20,455 nucleotides of DNA from an uncultured Fretibacterium sp. (GTDB lineage: Bacteria > Synergistota > Synergistia > Synergistales > Aminobacteriaceae), in contig CALEPX010000046.1 of the NCBI GenBank assembly GCA_937911045.1, forward strand, positions 1-20,455, given 5' to 3'. The notes beneath the pieces are model-generated. The model saw nothing but the letters and a program-made list of their open reading frames with translations. It did not search any database and was not told the origin of the DNA. This document shows positions 1 through 8,141 of the stretch, piece by piece. Made by a program: the position numbers and the translations under genes. Positions within the stretch are counted from its first letter, which is position 1; each line of letters begins with the position of its first letter.

Positions 1-36
1 TCAAGTCGAAAGATTCTAGCGCGAATATTTACTCAC

Positions 37-75
37 AAAAAAGCTCCCTGCCTAAAATCAGACGGGGAGTTTTTT
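37..75. terminator. Bidirectional rho-independent terminator
   Basis: An A-run, an imperfect stem (CTCCC pairing with GGGAG, extended by a wobble and a G-C pair), a short A-rich loop and a T6 run form a structure with T-tracts on both strands. It lies downstream of the minus-strand sugar operon and can also stop plus-strand transcription arriving from the left. A TAG at 17-19 could be the end of a plus-strand gene outside the window, but this cannot be decided here. Confidence 0.75.
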
Positions 76-83
76 GCAGGCTG

Positions 84-118
84 TATAAAAATCGACGGTC
101 ACGTTTCAACCGCCGATT
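84..118 (-). terminator. Terminator of the sugar uptake operon
   Basis: On the minus strand a 10-bp stem (arms at 109-118 and 90-99, one G-U wobble) encloses a 9-nt loop and is followed by a T-run. It lies about 35 bases after the epimerase stop codon, so it is the natural end of the minus-strand operon. The structure at 37-75 acts as a second stop. Confidence 0.8.
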
Positions 119-152
119 CCTAGCATTAACTTAACTCAAAATTTTCCCGGAA

Positions 153-1022
153 TTATCCCCAAAGTTCCCGCAAAAATTTCACGGATTTCGCTGCGTCCTC
201 GTCAAGCTGCTTATCAGTCGCACCGTTCGAAATATCGCGCCACACACGAATATCAGTGCCAACAGTTCCGCCCATTCTGACAAACGGTTCCATTACAGCG
301 TCACCGGTGTAATTTATCGCGTGCAATGCGTCGCCAATTTCGCGCCAGGGCATTCTCCCTCCGGCAAACGGCGGTCTTCTGTTAGGTTCTCCTAAATGGA
401 AATGACCTAACTTATCGCCGGCAAGTTTGATCGCTTCCGTGAAAGAATCTTCTTCGATGTTCATGTGAAACACGTCGAGCATGATTTTCACGTTCGGTTT
501 ATCAACTTTCGTAACAAAATCCAGAGCTTCAGCGCAAGTGTTCAGCAAGTATCCTTCGAAACGATTCAAAACTTCCATTCCGAGCGTAATATCATAACCT
601 GCAGCCATATCAGCTAAGTCTCGCATGTTCGCAATACTTCGCTTCAAATCCCCGGGCTTGTCAATCGGCTGAGTATAATCAACCGGCCAATATGAGTACA
701 ATCCGCCGCCAATTTTTTTCACACCGGTTGTCTTCATTTTCTTGAACATGGCTTCATACTTGTCAAACGCTGCTTTCACGACTGACGCATCACTCGACGC
801 TATATCATGCGCTTTGTCCGGTCCATAACCGCCCGTCAATCTGATTCCCGATTCTTCAGCCGTATTCTTGAGCTTTGTCAAATATTCGTCGTCCATGCTC
901 AGAATATTATGGCAGCCGATTTCGAGAATATCGAAACCTAAATCCTTCACTTTCTTAACGTATGGAATGAAATCTGCTGTCCATTCCTGTTCCCAATAAG
1001 CGTAATAAATTCCGTACTTCAT
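153..1022 (-). CDS. D-allulose (D-psicose)/D-tagatose 3-epimerase family TIM-barrel protein
   Basis: Cytoplasmic sugar epimerase of 289 residues, the usual length for the ketose 3-epimerases. It would interconvert D-allulose and D-fructose, or D-tagatose and D-sorbose, at C3. The sequence resembles Agrobacterium D-psicose 3-epimerase as I remember it along its whole length: MKYGIYYAYWEQEW at the N-terminus, GGGLYSYWPVDY at 105-116, MEVLNRFE at 149-156, MLDVFHMNIEEDSF at 181-194, GRMPW at 222-226 and MEPFV at 244-248. The expected metal and acid-base residues are present as E150, D183, H209 and E245. Start is ATG with AGGAGG 10 nt upstream. It is the last gene of the import operon, 30 bp after the second permease gene, which suggests the imported sugar is a ketohexose. 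Exact substrate is inference; L-ribulose or other ketoses are possible. Confidence 0.9.
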   Translation of the reverse strand: MKYGIYYAYWEQEWTADFIPYVKKVKDLGFDILEIGCHNILSMDDEYLTKLKNTAEESGIRLTGGYGPDKAHDIASSDASVVKAAFDKYEAMFKKMKTTGVKKIGGGLYSYWPVDYTQPIDKPGDLKRSIANMRDLADMAAGYDITLGMEVLNRFEGYLLNTCAEALDFVTKVDKPNVKIMLDVFHMNIEEDSFTEAIKLAGDKLGHFHLGEPNRRPPFAGGRMPWREIGDALHAINYTGDAVMEPFVRMGGTVGTDIRVWRDISNGATDKQLDEDAAKSVKFLRELWG

Positions 1023-1052
1023 GCTTCAAATTCCTCCTGCAAAATTCTAAAA

Positions 1053-2018
1053 TTAACGTCTTCTTTGCTTTATCCTGTAAAACTTATACGTCATGAATCC
1101 CAGTAATAATAATCCGTACAACGCTTGTCTGTAGTAATTATTAATCCATGGGATCGTGTTCAAGTAAGCCGAAATTACTTGCAAAACTATTACAGCCGTA
1201 GCAACTCCCGGAATTTCTCCGGCTCCTCCGTTAGGATCACAGCCTCCCAAAACCGCAATCAAGATCGTCATCATTACGTAGCTGCTGCCAAAATCCGCCT
1301 TAACTGAAGCGACTCTCGACAAACTTATCAAGCCCGCAATCGCCGATAATAATCCCGAAATCATGTACGCAAGTGTTATGATTCTCACGTTGTTGATTCC
1401 TGAGAATAACGACGCTTTCGGATTAACGCCGACTAAATGCAATCTTCGCCCGAACGCACTTTTACCCACCATTATAGACAGGATTATCGCTGCAGCCAAA
1501 AATATTACAAATGGCAGCGGCACTACTCCGAATACCATTGTTGACGCAAATTTCTTGAACTGGGAAATTACGGTTATAGATTTTCCGTTCGATAACACGA
1601 TCGTTATCCCGTAAAATAATTCATACGTACCCAACGTCGCTAACATCGGCGGAACTTTCACGACTGAAACCAAAAATCCGTTAAGACCTCCGCAAAGTAA
1701 TCCGATTAATAACGCAACTGCACACGCGACCAAAATTCCGGAAATTTCACCGTGCGGCGCGATACTTTTCATGATTAATGCTGCTGAAGCTCCGGATAAA
1801 TTCGCGATATATACCGTCGATAAATCAATTCCGCCAGTTATCATAGCGAGAGATAATCCCATCGCCATCAAGCCGTATTCAGTTAATTGCTTGCCTATAG
1901 TCTGGAAATTCAACACGCTCATGAACGCCGAGCCTCGTGTCACTCCGGCAAATATCAGGAGGACTGCAAGTATTATCAACATTCTCAAGAAATCACTGTT
2001 AATTCTGCTTTTTCTCAT
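1053..2018 (-). CDS. Sugar ABC transporter permease (RbsC/BPD_transp_2 family), second permease
   Basis: Polytopic inner-membrane protein of about 321 residues with some eight to ten hydrophobic segments, typical of RbsC-like permeases of the carbohydrate uptake transporter 2 class. Motifs include GGIDLS in the first third, GGLNGF, and the family sequence AVLGGCDPNGGAGEIPG near the C-terminus. The frame is open to an ATG at 2042 overlapping the stop of the preceding gene. I chose the ATG at 2018 because GGGAGG lies 12 nt before it and the upstream ATG has no clear site. It pairs with the permease at 2042-3049 to form a probable heterodimeric channel. Confidence 0.88.
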   Translation of the reverse strand: MRKSRINSDFLRMLIILAVLLIFAGVTRGSAFMSVLNFQTIGKQLTEYGLMAMGLSLAMITGGIDLSTVYIANLSGASAALIMKSIAPHGEISGILVACAVALLIGLLCGGLNGFLVSVVKVPPMLATLGTYELFYGITIVLSNGKSITVISQFKKFASTMVFGVVPLPFVIFLAAAIILSIMVGKSAFGRRLHLVGVNPKASLFSGINNVRIITLAYMISGLLSAIAGLISLSRVASVKADFGSSYVMMTILIAVLGGCDPNGGAGEIPGVATAVIVLQVISAYLNTIPWINNYYRQALYGLLLLGFMTYKFYRIKQRRR

Positions 2019-2041
2019 AATAATTTCAAACCTCCCGAACA

Positions 2042-3049
2042 TTACTCTGAATCAAATTTCGATACAGTACGCATTGATCTGGTCGCTTGAATCGCTGCTA
2101 TCGAAGCTCCGAGAATTATTATTATCCCGAGAAATACGTTCTGATAATAAACCGACACTCCGACCATCGTCAGCGAGTTCGACACCATTCCGAGCAAAAA
2201 CGTTCCCAAGAAACAGCCAAGCAGCGAACCATGACCGCCAGTTAATCTAACGCCACCCAAAACTATCGCGGCTATAACTATCATTTCTCCGCCGTAATAT
2301 TCCATCGGTGAACAGTTACGGCACATGCAAGCATAACAAATTCCGCCAATAACTGCAATCAATCCGTTCACAACGAAAACACCAAATCTTATCTGATCAA
2401 CTTTGAACCCCGCTCGTCTAGCCGAAATTTCATCACCGCCAATCGCATAAATCGCGCGCCCTATCATCGTATGATTCAAAACCAGATACGCAAGAATATA
2501 CAGCACGATCATTACGACAAATGCACCGTGTAACGAAGCTCCTAATCCGGTTTGCGCACTCGTCACACGCAAAATATTCCAGTTCGCAAACGCTAAGAAC
2601 GGCTCAGGCACGTTTATTCGCACTCCCTTCAACGCTCCGAAAGCAATTCCGTAACAAATTGATGAAGTCGATAACGTTACGATCAGCGAGTTAAAATGAA
2701 ATTTCACGATGAAAAATCCGTTTATGCAGCCGCAAATCGCTCCGATTAATAACGCAATCAGCACTAAAACAATTACCGGCAAATTTGTCGTCTCACCAAG
2801 CTTGAATATCACATACGTACTCATGCCCGCAATCATCGGGAAAGAAACATCTGCTCCGGTACTCACAAACGCAAACATCGCACACAGCGCGTAAATCGCA
2901 TTCACAATTATCGCCCGGAACAAGTCAACCAAATTATTCACCGCGAAAAACATGCCGGACGAAATTTGTATGAACGCAGCTAATATTACGATTATTAACG
3001 CTACGTAGAACTCATTTTTGCCGAAAATTCTTCTCAAAGTCTTATTCAC
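2042..3049 (-). CDS. Sugar ABC transporter permease (RbsC/BPD_transp_2 family), first permease
   Basis: Inner-membrane permease of 335 residues with repeated hydrophobic segments and RbsC-family motifs: STGADVSFP at about residues 63-71, GCINGFFIV at 107-115, AIGGDEISARRAGF at 203-216 and VLGGVRLTGGHGS near residue 268. The start is GTG, preceded by GGGAGG and GGCGAGG just after the ATPase stop, a 15-bp gap. Two different permease genes next to each other point to a heterodimeric channel, as in LsrC/LsrD, rather than the homodimer of the ribose system. Its partner follows immediately. Confidence 0.88.
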   Translation of the reverse strand: MNKTLRRIFGKNEFYVALIIVILAAFIQISSGMFFAVNNLVDLFRAIIVNAIYALCAMFAFVSTGADVSFPMIAGMSTYVIFKLGETTNLPVIVLVLIALLIGAICGCINGFFIVKFHFNSLIVTLSTSSICYGIAFGALKGVRINVPEPFLAFANWNILRVTSAQTGLGASLHGAFVVMIVLYILAYLVLNHTMIGRAIYAIGGDEISARRAGFKVDQIRFGVFVVNGLIAVIGGICYACMCRNCSPMEYYGGEMIVIAAIVLGGVRLTGGHGSLLGCFLGTFLLGMVSNSLTMVGVSVYYQNVFLGIIIILGASIAAIQATRSMRTVSKFDSE

Positions 3050-3064
3050 GAAACCTCGCCTCCC

Positions 3065-4555
3065 TCACATTATTGCTTTCGTCAAATTCTCGACGCTCAA
3101 ATCTGATTTCGAAATTTCTCCGGTCATAGTTCCTCCGCGCATAACAATCGTTCGGTCACATAATCTCACAACTTCAGCCAAGTCATCAGACGCAACTACA
3201 ACAGCCATTCCGTTCGACGCAAGATCTCGTAACAACTGGTAAATATCATACTTAGCACCAATATCAACGCCAACTGTCGGACCATTCAAAATCAGAACTT
3301 TCGGATGTGTCGAGAGCCATTTCGCGAGAGCAACTTTCTGCTGATTTCCGCCGGATAAAGTCTGAACCGGTAACAAATGATCATCTGTCTTGACGTGAAT
3401 CTCCTGAACCCATTCCGAAGAATTTTTTTCCTGAGCGTCCGTGTCGAGTAATGCTTTTTTCGTGAACTCCGCGTAATTCACAAGCGTGATATTTTCCATG
3501 ATTGAGATCGGCAAGAATAATCCTTCGGTCAAACGATCTTCCGGAACTAATGCGATCCCGTTATTAATCGCGTCATTAACAGAATGAATCTTTATCTCAT
3601 TGCCGTCACGTTTGATTGCGCCGCCAGTTGCACGAGTGATCCCGAAAATTGTGTTGCATAATTCGCTGCGACCTGAACCAAGCTGTCCGGTGATTCCCAA
3701 AATTTCGCCGTGTTGAACTGAGAACGAAACATTCCTGAAGCCTGCGCCGGATAAATTTTCGACTTCGAGTGCTGGCTTTGAATCGCGCTTGATCCGTAAA
3801 TCTGCGTTCGAGTCATTAGCCATGCTTATATCGCGACCGGTCATATAGTGCGTAAAATCTTCCTCGCTGAGACTTTTCATGTCGCCTGTGAAAACCGCTT
3901 CTCCGGATCTCATAATCGTAATCGAATCCGAAATTTCGTACATTTCGTCTAATTTGTGCGAGACGAACAACACCGTCATTCCGTTTTCTTTCAAGCCGCG
4001 GATTAACTCGAATAATCTGTCAACTTCTTTGCGTGTTAGAGCTGTCGTAGGCTCGTCAAGAATCAGGAAATTTGCTTTTGCGTACAATGCTCGTGCGATT
4101 GCTATCAACTGTTTTGAAGCAACGGGTAATTGCTCAACTCGAACATCAAGATCTAAATCGAGATTCAGCGTCTCCATAACTTTTTTCGCAATTTCACGCT
4201 GCTGTTTGTGATTGTATATTTTAGTTTTGTGAGACAGAACTGTATTTATCGCCAAATTCTCTTGAACCGTCAAATTCGGAAATACCGACAGATCCTGATA
4301 TATTACCTGAATGCCCAAATCAATCGACAAAACCGGACTCAGGGAATCATAAACTTTGCCGTTAAATTCAATCGTGCCGGAATCCTGTGGCTGAAATCCT
4401 GAGATAGCTTTTATGATCGTAGATTTTCCGCAGCCATTCTCGCCGGCTAAACAATGAACTTCTCCGCGTTTAACCCGCAAGTCAACATTATTCAGAGCGT
4501 GAACTCCGCCGAAAGATTTGTTGATGCCCTTGCAATTCAAAATGTAATCTTCCAA
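3065..4555 (-). CDS. Sugar ABC transporter ATP-binding protein with two NBDs (RbsA-like)
   Basis: Cytoplasmic ATPase of 496 residues with two fused nucleotide-binding domains, the usual architecture for ribose/xylose/AI-2 type importers. Domain 1 has Walker A GENGCGKST at 38-46, a degenerate signature LPVASKQ at 143-149 and Walker B ILDEP ending near 169. Domain 2 has the family's reduced P-loop GQLGSGRSE at 290-298, an intact signature LSGGNQQ at 400-406, and an altered Walker B ILNGPTVGVD at 422-431 in which Asn-Gly replaces Asp-Glu. The frame opens at TTG 4582, but that TTG lies in the preceding terminator's T-tract. The TTG at 4555 has AAGGGAGG seven bases upstream and starts the protein at the expected place. 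Confidence 0.9.
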   Translation of the reverse strand: MEDYILNCKGINKSFGGVHALNNVDLRVKRGEVHCLAGENGCGKSTIIKAISGFQPQDSGTIEFNGKVYDSLSPVLSIDLGIQVIYQDLSVFPNLTVQENLAINTVLSHKTKIYNHKQQREIAKKVMETLNLDLDLDVRVEQLPVASKQLIAIARALYAKANFLILDEPTTALTRKEVDRLFELIRGLKENGMTVLFVSHKLDEMYEISDSITIMRSGEAVFTGDMKSLSEEDFTHYMTGRDISMANDSNADLRIKRDSKPALEVENLSGAGFRNVSFSVQHGEILGITGQLGSGRSELCNTIFGITRATGGAIKRDGNEIKIHSVNDAINNGIALVPEDRLTEGLFLPISIMENITLVNYAEFTKKALLDTDAQEKNSSEWVQEIHVKTDDHLLPVQTLSGGNQQKVALAKWLSTHPKVLILNGPTVGVDIGAKYDIYQLLRDLASNGMAVVVASDDLAEVVRLCDRTIVMRGGTMTGEISKSDLSVENLTKAIM

Positions 4556-4572
4556 AAGTGAAGCCTCCCTTC

Positions 4573-4619
4573 TTAAAAACAAAACCGCCGTCCGAGAAAA
4601 TTTCTTAACTCAAACGGCG
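4573..4619 (-). terminator. Intra-operon terminator/attenuator after the binding-protein gene
   Basis: On the minus strand, arms at 4609-4619 and 4586-4596 pair (CGCCGT with ACGGCG, a 2x2 mismatch, then GAG with CTC). They are followed by TTTTGTTTTT. It lies between the binding-protein stop and the ATPase start. Partial termination here is a common way to make binding protein in excess over membrane components. Confidence 0.75.
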
Positions 4620-4670
4620 ACTGTGTGTGTAGGTTGTTGTTACATAATGTTTATCAAATTCCGCTCCCGT

Positions 4671-5741
4671 TTAGAACAATGAGTCCACGTTCTCAGCTGT
4701 TCCGATGCAAGGAGCATTTCCGATTAAGCAATTATTATCGCCGAGAATCAAATTCACGGATTCATAACCGGGTGCAGCACCGTTTGACGACAAATCCGAA
4801 CCCTGTCCAACCGGAACGCCCGTCAAAATTTTGTACGCGGTCTCGCACGCAACGTAGCCGGAAAGCGCAGGATCCCATGTCGTAACGCTGTAAATCGCGC
4901 CGTCCTTTAATTCTCTGGCATACGATGACGGAACACCAGCTGCAACGATCTTGACTTTGCCTTTCAAACCCATTTCTTCAATAGCCTGAGCAATTCCGCC
5001 CGCATCCGTTGAACAATGGCAAATGAATCCAGCAAGTCCCGGATTACTCTTGAGAATCTGTTTCGCCTGCTCGTAAGCTACTGTCGTTGATTCCTGTGAT
5101 TCACAAGTTGGCAATTCGTCATTCAATAAAACTAATTCAGGATAAGTCTTCTTGATATATTCCTGCTCGAATTTCGCGTACTCCATGTGAGTGATCGATG
5201 TCGTGTAACCAACCATGATCGCGTAAGTTCCTTTTTTGCCAACGGCCTCAGCAAGTGCATCAGCCATAGCCTGACCGTATTGTGATGCGTTGAATGCTTC
5301 AGTGTCATAGAGACAATTCACAAGATTCGAAGCTTCATGACCGATTACAACGATCCCGTTTGCCAAAGCCGTTCCGAGTGATTCTTCGAGCGCGCTTGCG
5401 TCATTGGGAACTACGATTATTGCGTCATAATTCTGAGTTAATAACGAATCGATGATTTCCAACTGTGAAGCTGCGTCTGTCGTTGCCGGGAATTGAACTT
5501 TTGCGTCAACACCGTAATCAGCAGCAAATTTCGTAACGCCTTCTTCCAAACGTGAAAACCATTCCGCAACACCCTTAACGATTACAGCCATTTTGAACTC
5601 ATTCGGAGCTTTCTTCGAGACAAAATTTCCCGGTTCGTAGCCGTTCATGACTTTGTAGCCAGCGGGTAATTCTGCGAGAGCCGCTGCACTGAATGCGAAC
5701 AAAATCGTAAGAGCTAATAAAACTGACAAAAACTTTTTCAT
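4671..5741 (-). CDS. Periplasmic sugar-binding protein of ABC importer (Peripla_BP_4 type)
   Basis: Exported solute-binding protein of 356 residues. It has a signal peptide: MKK, a hydrophobic stretch to about residue 22 and an ALA-EL type I cleavage site after residue 23. No lipobox cysteine is seen, so it should be free in a periplasm, which agrees with a diderm cell. The mature part follows the RbsB/LsrB/RhaS pattern: FKMAVIVKG as first strand, TTDAASQLEIIDSLL, YDAIIVVPNDASAL, then a second lobe with GFICHCSTDAGGIAQAIEEMG and VTTWDPALSGYVAC. First gene of the operon, ATG with GGAGG six bases upstream. The downstream epimerase suggests a ketohexose ligand, but the ligand cannot be read from sequence. 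Confidence 0.9.
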   Translation of the reverse strand: MKKFLSVLLALTILFAFSAAALAELPAGYKVMNGYEPGNFVSKKAPNEFKMAVIVKGVAEWFSRLEEGVTKFAADYGVDAKVQFPATTDAASQLEIIDSLLTQNYDAIIVVPNDASALEESLGTALANGIVVIGHEASNLVNCLYDTEAFNASQYGQAMADALAEAVGKKGTYAIMVGYTTSITHMEYAKFEQEYIKKTYPELVLLNDELPTCESQESTTVAYEQAKQILKSNPGLAGFICHCSTDAGGIAQAIEEMGLKGKVKIVAAGVPSSYARELKDGAIYSVTTWDPALSGYVACETAYKILTGVPVGQGSDLSSNGAAPGYESVNLILGDNNCLIGNAPCIGTAENVDSLF

Positions 5742-5780
5742 AACTTGCCTCCGTACAATTAAAAATTTTCTTGCAATTAA

Positions 5781-5810
5781 ATTTTACAATATAGAACATA
5801 CTTTTCACAA
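5781..5810 (-). promoter_or_regulatory. Candidate sigma-70 promoter of the sugar operon
   Basis: On the minus strand, a -35-like TTGTGA (5810-5805) and a -10-like TAAAAT (5786-5781) are separated by 18 bp, about 40 bases before the binding-protein start codon. The match is moderate; position and A/T-rich context support it. Confidence 0.5.
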
Positions 5811-5815
5811 TGTGA
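5805..5815. promoter_or_regulatory. Candidate operator palindrome TCACA-A-TGTGA
   Basis: An 11-bp perfect inverted repeat (TCACA, one central base, TGTGA) overlaps the -35 element of the sugar operon promoter. This is the expected place for a repressor site. No regulator gene is adjacent, so the binding protein is unknown. Confidence 0.4.
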
Positions 5816-5870
5816 GCTTTACGCAAATTTTTTCACGCGCACGAAATTTTTATTCACTCTGTAATATGAT

Positions 5871-5899
5871 TTGACAAAAATGTTTAATGCAATTACAAT
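5871..5899 (+). promoter_or_regulatory. Sigma-70 promoter of the arg operon
   Basis: A perfect TTGACA at 5871-5876, a 17-bp spacer and TACAAT at 5894-5899 form a near-consensus promoter. Transcription should begin near 5906. The ATG at 5887 that opens the argC frame therefore lies upstream of the transcript, which supports the later TTG start of argC. Confidence 0.8.
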
Positions 5900-5946
5900 A
5901 CACGCCGAAATTTCAAATATTATTTAACGGGAGAGTAAATCGAATC

Positions 5947-6873
5947 TTGAGAAAAATTTTCATCGATGGCAGTGCAGGAACTACAGGTCTACAAATCCAC
6001 GAACGCTTGAGAAAACGCAGCGATATTTTGTTGCAGACTCTCGACGAATCACAACGCAAAGATCCAGTTGCGCGCAAAAAAATCATGAACGCTTCGGATA
6101 TAGTGTTCTTGTGTTTACCTGATCAGGCAGCAATCGAGGCAGCAAATCTCGTCGAAAATGATTCAACTGTCATAATCGATACGTCAACTGCTCACAGAAC
6201 TTCTGAGAATTGGGTCTACGGATTGCCGGAAATTTCTGGACAACGCGAACGAATCAAATCTGCGAAACGAATTGCAAACCCGGGTTGTCATGCTACGGGC
6301 GTAATTGTGTTAATTGCTCCGTTAATCGAGAGAAATATTCTGGCACGCGACGCTGAATTATCATGTTTTTCAATCACGGGTTATTCCGGCGGCGGCAAGA
6401 AAATGATAGCTGAGTACGAATCCGAAAACCGAAATCCATTGCTCAATGCTCCGAGACTGTACGCTGCAAATCAGAATCACAAACACTTGCCCGAAATCGT
6501 GAAAATTTCCGGACTGATTCATGCGCCAATTTTTTGCCCGGTTGTAGCTCCGTTCTATTCGGGAATGGAAGTTGTCGTGCAGGTTCATGCTTCGGATTTA
6601 GCTGGTGATATTGACGCGCTCAAGAAAGTTTACGAGACATATTATCAAGACGGCGTGATAAAATTTTCCGGCGATGATGCTTCGGAGAACGGTTTTTACT
6701 CAGCGGCGAAATTCTCAGGACGCGACGATTTGCAAATAACCGTAACTGGCAATGATGAGCGAGTGTTATTAATCGCACGGTTCGATAATCTGGGTAAAGG
6801 TGCTTCGGGTGCGGCTGTCCAGAACATGAATCTCGTCTTGGGAATCGATGAAACAGAAAGCTTAATTTGCTAA
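5947..6873 (+). CDS. argC: N-acetyl-gamma-glutamyl-phosphate reductase, type 2
   Basis: Third step of arginine synthesis: NADPH reduction of N-acetylglutamyl phosphate to the semialdehyde, in the cytoplasm. At 308 residues it fits the shorter type-2 ArgC. Visible motifs are FIDGSAGTTGLQI near the N-terminus (nucleotide site), FLCLPD, DTSTAHR, WVYGLPEI, the catalytic cysteine C114 in NPGCHATG, and TGYSGGGKKMI. The TTG at 5947 is chosen as start. It places the FIDG motif at the family position, has GGGAG 13 nt upstream, and is inside the transcript predicted from the promoter at 5871-5899, unlike the upstream ATG. It heads argC-argJ-argB. Confidence 0.93.
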   Translation: MRKIFIDGSAGTTGLQIHERLRKRSDILLQTLDESQRKDPVARKKIMNASDIVFLCLPDQAAIEAANLVENDSTVIIDTSTAHRTSENWVYGLPEISGQRERIKSAKRIANPGCHATGVIVLIAPLIERNILARDAELSCFSITGYSGGGKKMIAEYESENRNPLLNAPRLYAANQNHKHLPEIVKISGLIHAPIFCPVVAPFYSGMEVVVQVHASDLAGDIDALKKVYETYYQDGVIKFSGDDASENGFYSAAKFSGRDDLQITVTGNDERVLLIARFDNLGKGASGAAVQNMNLVLGIDETESLIC

Positions 6874-6898
6874 TTAATACACGAAAGGAATGTTGATT

Positions 6899-8137
6899 TT
6901 GAATCTGAAATTTACGAACGTTGACGGCGGAGTTTGTGCTTCGAAGAATTTTCTGGCGTCGGGCATTCATTGCGGTATCAGAAAGAATCGCGTCAAGAAT
7001 GATTTGGCTATGATTTACTCGAAGACTGAGTGTTCAGCAGCAGCAGTCTACACACGAAATCTCGTTAAGGGCGCGCCTCTGACCGTCACGAAAAATAATC
7101 TGCAACTCTCAAACGGTCACGCTCAAGCCGTAATCTGCAACTCAGGGAACGCGAATACCTGCAACGCTAACGGGATCGAAATCGCTAATCAAATGTGCGA
7201 ACTTGTCGCGAAAAACCTGAATATCAAATCCGAAAACGTAATCGTAGCTTCAACCGGCGTAATCGGACAACCGTTGAATATTCAGCCAATCGCAGCCGGA
7301 ATCCCTGAACTTGTGAAGAAACTCGCGCATGATCAGAAATCCAGCGATGAAGCTTGTGAAGGAATCATGACAACTGACACGCGCAAGAAAGAAGTTGCAA
7401 TCGAATTTGAACTTGACGGCAAAATTTGCAGAATGGGCGCAATTTCCAAAGGCAGCGGAATGATTCACCCGAATATGGCGACGATGTTGGTATTTGTGAC
7501 GACGGACGTTGCGATTAAATCCGAATTTTTGCATAGTGCGTTGAGTTCGACAGTTATTGACACGTTCAACATGATGAGCATTGACGGCGACACTTCCACG
7601 AATGATATGCTCTCGATTTTGGCTAACGGTTCGGCAGGTAATTCCGAGATAAATTCTGAGGGCGAAAATTTCGAGATATTCAAAGCCGCGTTGAATCACG
7701 TCTGCTCTGAGTTGTGCCGAAAAATGGCTGCTGATGGCGAGGGTGCGACGAAATTACTCGAATGCAAAGTTATCGGAGCGCGCGAAAAATCCGTTGCTCG
7801 AATCGTTGCGAAAAGCGTAATTTGCTCGAACTTGTTCAAAGCTGCGATGTTCGGAGCTGATGCGAATTGGGGACGAGTGTTGTGCGCGATCGGCTACAGT
7901 GGAGCGGACGTTGACGTTGCGAAAATTGACGTTGAATTTGCGAGTGATGCCGGGAAAATTCCGGTTTGCAAGAACGGTGCAGGAATAGATTTCTCCGAGG
8001 AACTTGCGAAAGAGATTTTGCTAAGACCGGAGATCAACATAAACATCAATCTCAATGACGGCGAATTTGACGCGACGGCTTGGGGTTGTGACTTGACGTA
8101 TGATTACGTGAAAATTAACGGGGATTACAGGACGTAA
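6899..8137 (+). CDS. argJ: Bifunctional glutamate N-acetyltransferase/amino-acid acetyltransferase (ornithine acetyltransferase)
   Basis: ArgJ moves the acetyl group from N-acetylornithine to glutamate, closing the acetyl cycle; many members also make acetylglutamate from acetyl-CoA. About 412 residues, the normal length. The self-cleavage site and nucleophile T195 lie in KGSGMIHPNMATML (184-197), the oxyanion motif STGVIG is at 118-123, and CNSGNANTC is at 80-88. Cleavage before T195 should give two chains. An ATG at 6890 is only a base from AGGA. The in-frame TTG at 6899 has AGGA nine bases upstream and is preferred. No argA is seen nearby, so ArgJ may supply both acetyl-transfer steps; whether it is bifunctional cannot be read directly. 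Confidence 0.94.
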   Translation: MNLKFTNVDGGVCASKNFLASGIHCGIRKNRVKNDLAMIYSKTECSAAAVYTRNLVKGAPLTVTKNNLQLSNGHAQAVICNSGNANTCNANGIEIANQMCELVAKNLNIKSENVIVASTGVIGQPLNIQPIAAGIPELVKKLAHDQKSSDEACEGIMTTDTRKKEVAIEFELDGKICRMGAISKGSGMIHPNMATMLVFVTTDVAIKSEFLHSALSSTVIDTFNMMSIDGDTSTNDMLSILANGSAGNSEINSEGENFEIFKAALNHVCSELCRKMAADGEGATKLLECKVIGAREKSVARIVAKSVICSNLFKAAMFGADANWGRVLCAIGYSGADVDVAKIDVEFASDAGKIPVCKNGAGIDFSEELAKEILLRPEINININLNDGEFDATAWGCDLTYDYVKINGDYRT

Positions 8138-8141
8138 TATC

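Noticed and set aside
5913..5923. A/T palindrome AAATA-T-TATTT between the arg promoter and argC, considered as an ARG box
   Set aside because: It lacks the TGAAT/ATTCA half-sites of ArgR boxes and is easily explained by A/T richness.
5887..5946. Twenty-residue N-terminal extension of ArgC from ATG 5887
   Set aside because: The ATG is inside the spacer of a near-consensus promoter, has no ribosome binding site, and the extension precedes the family's normal N-terminus.
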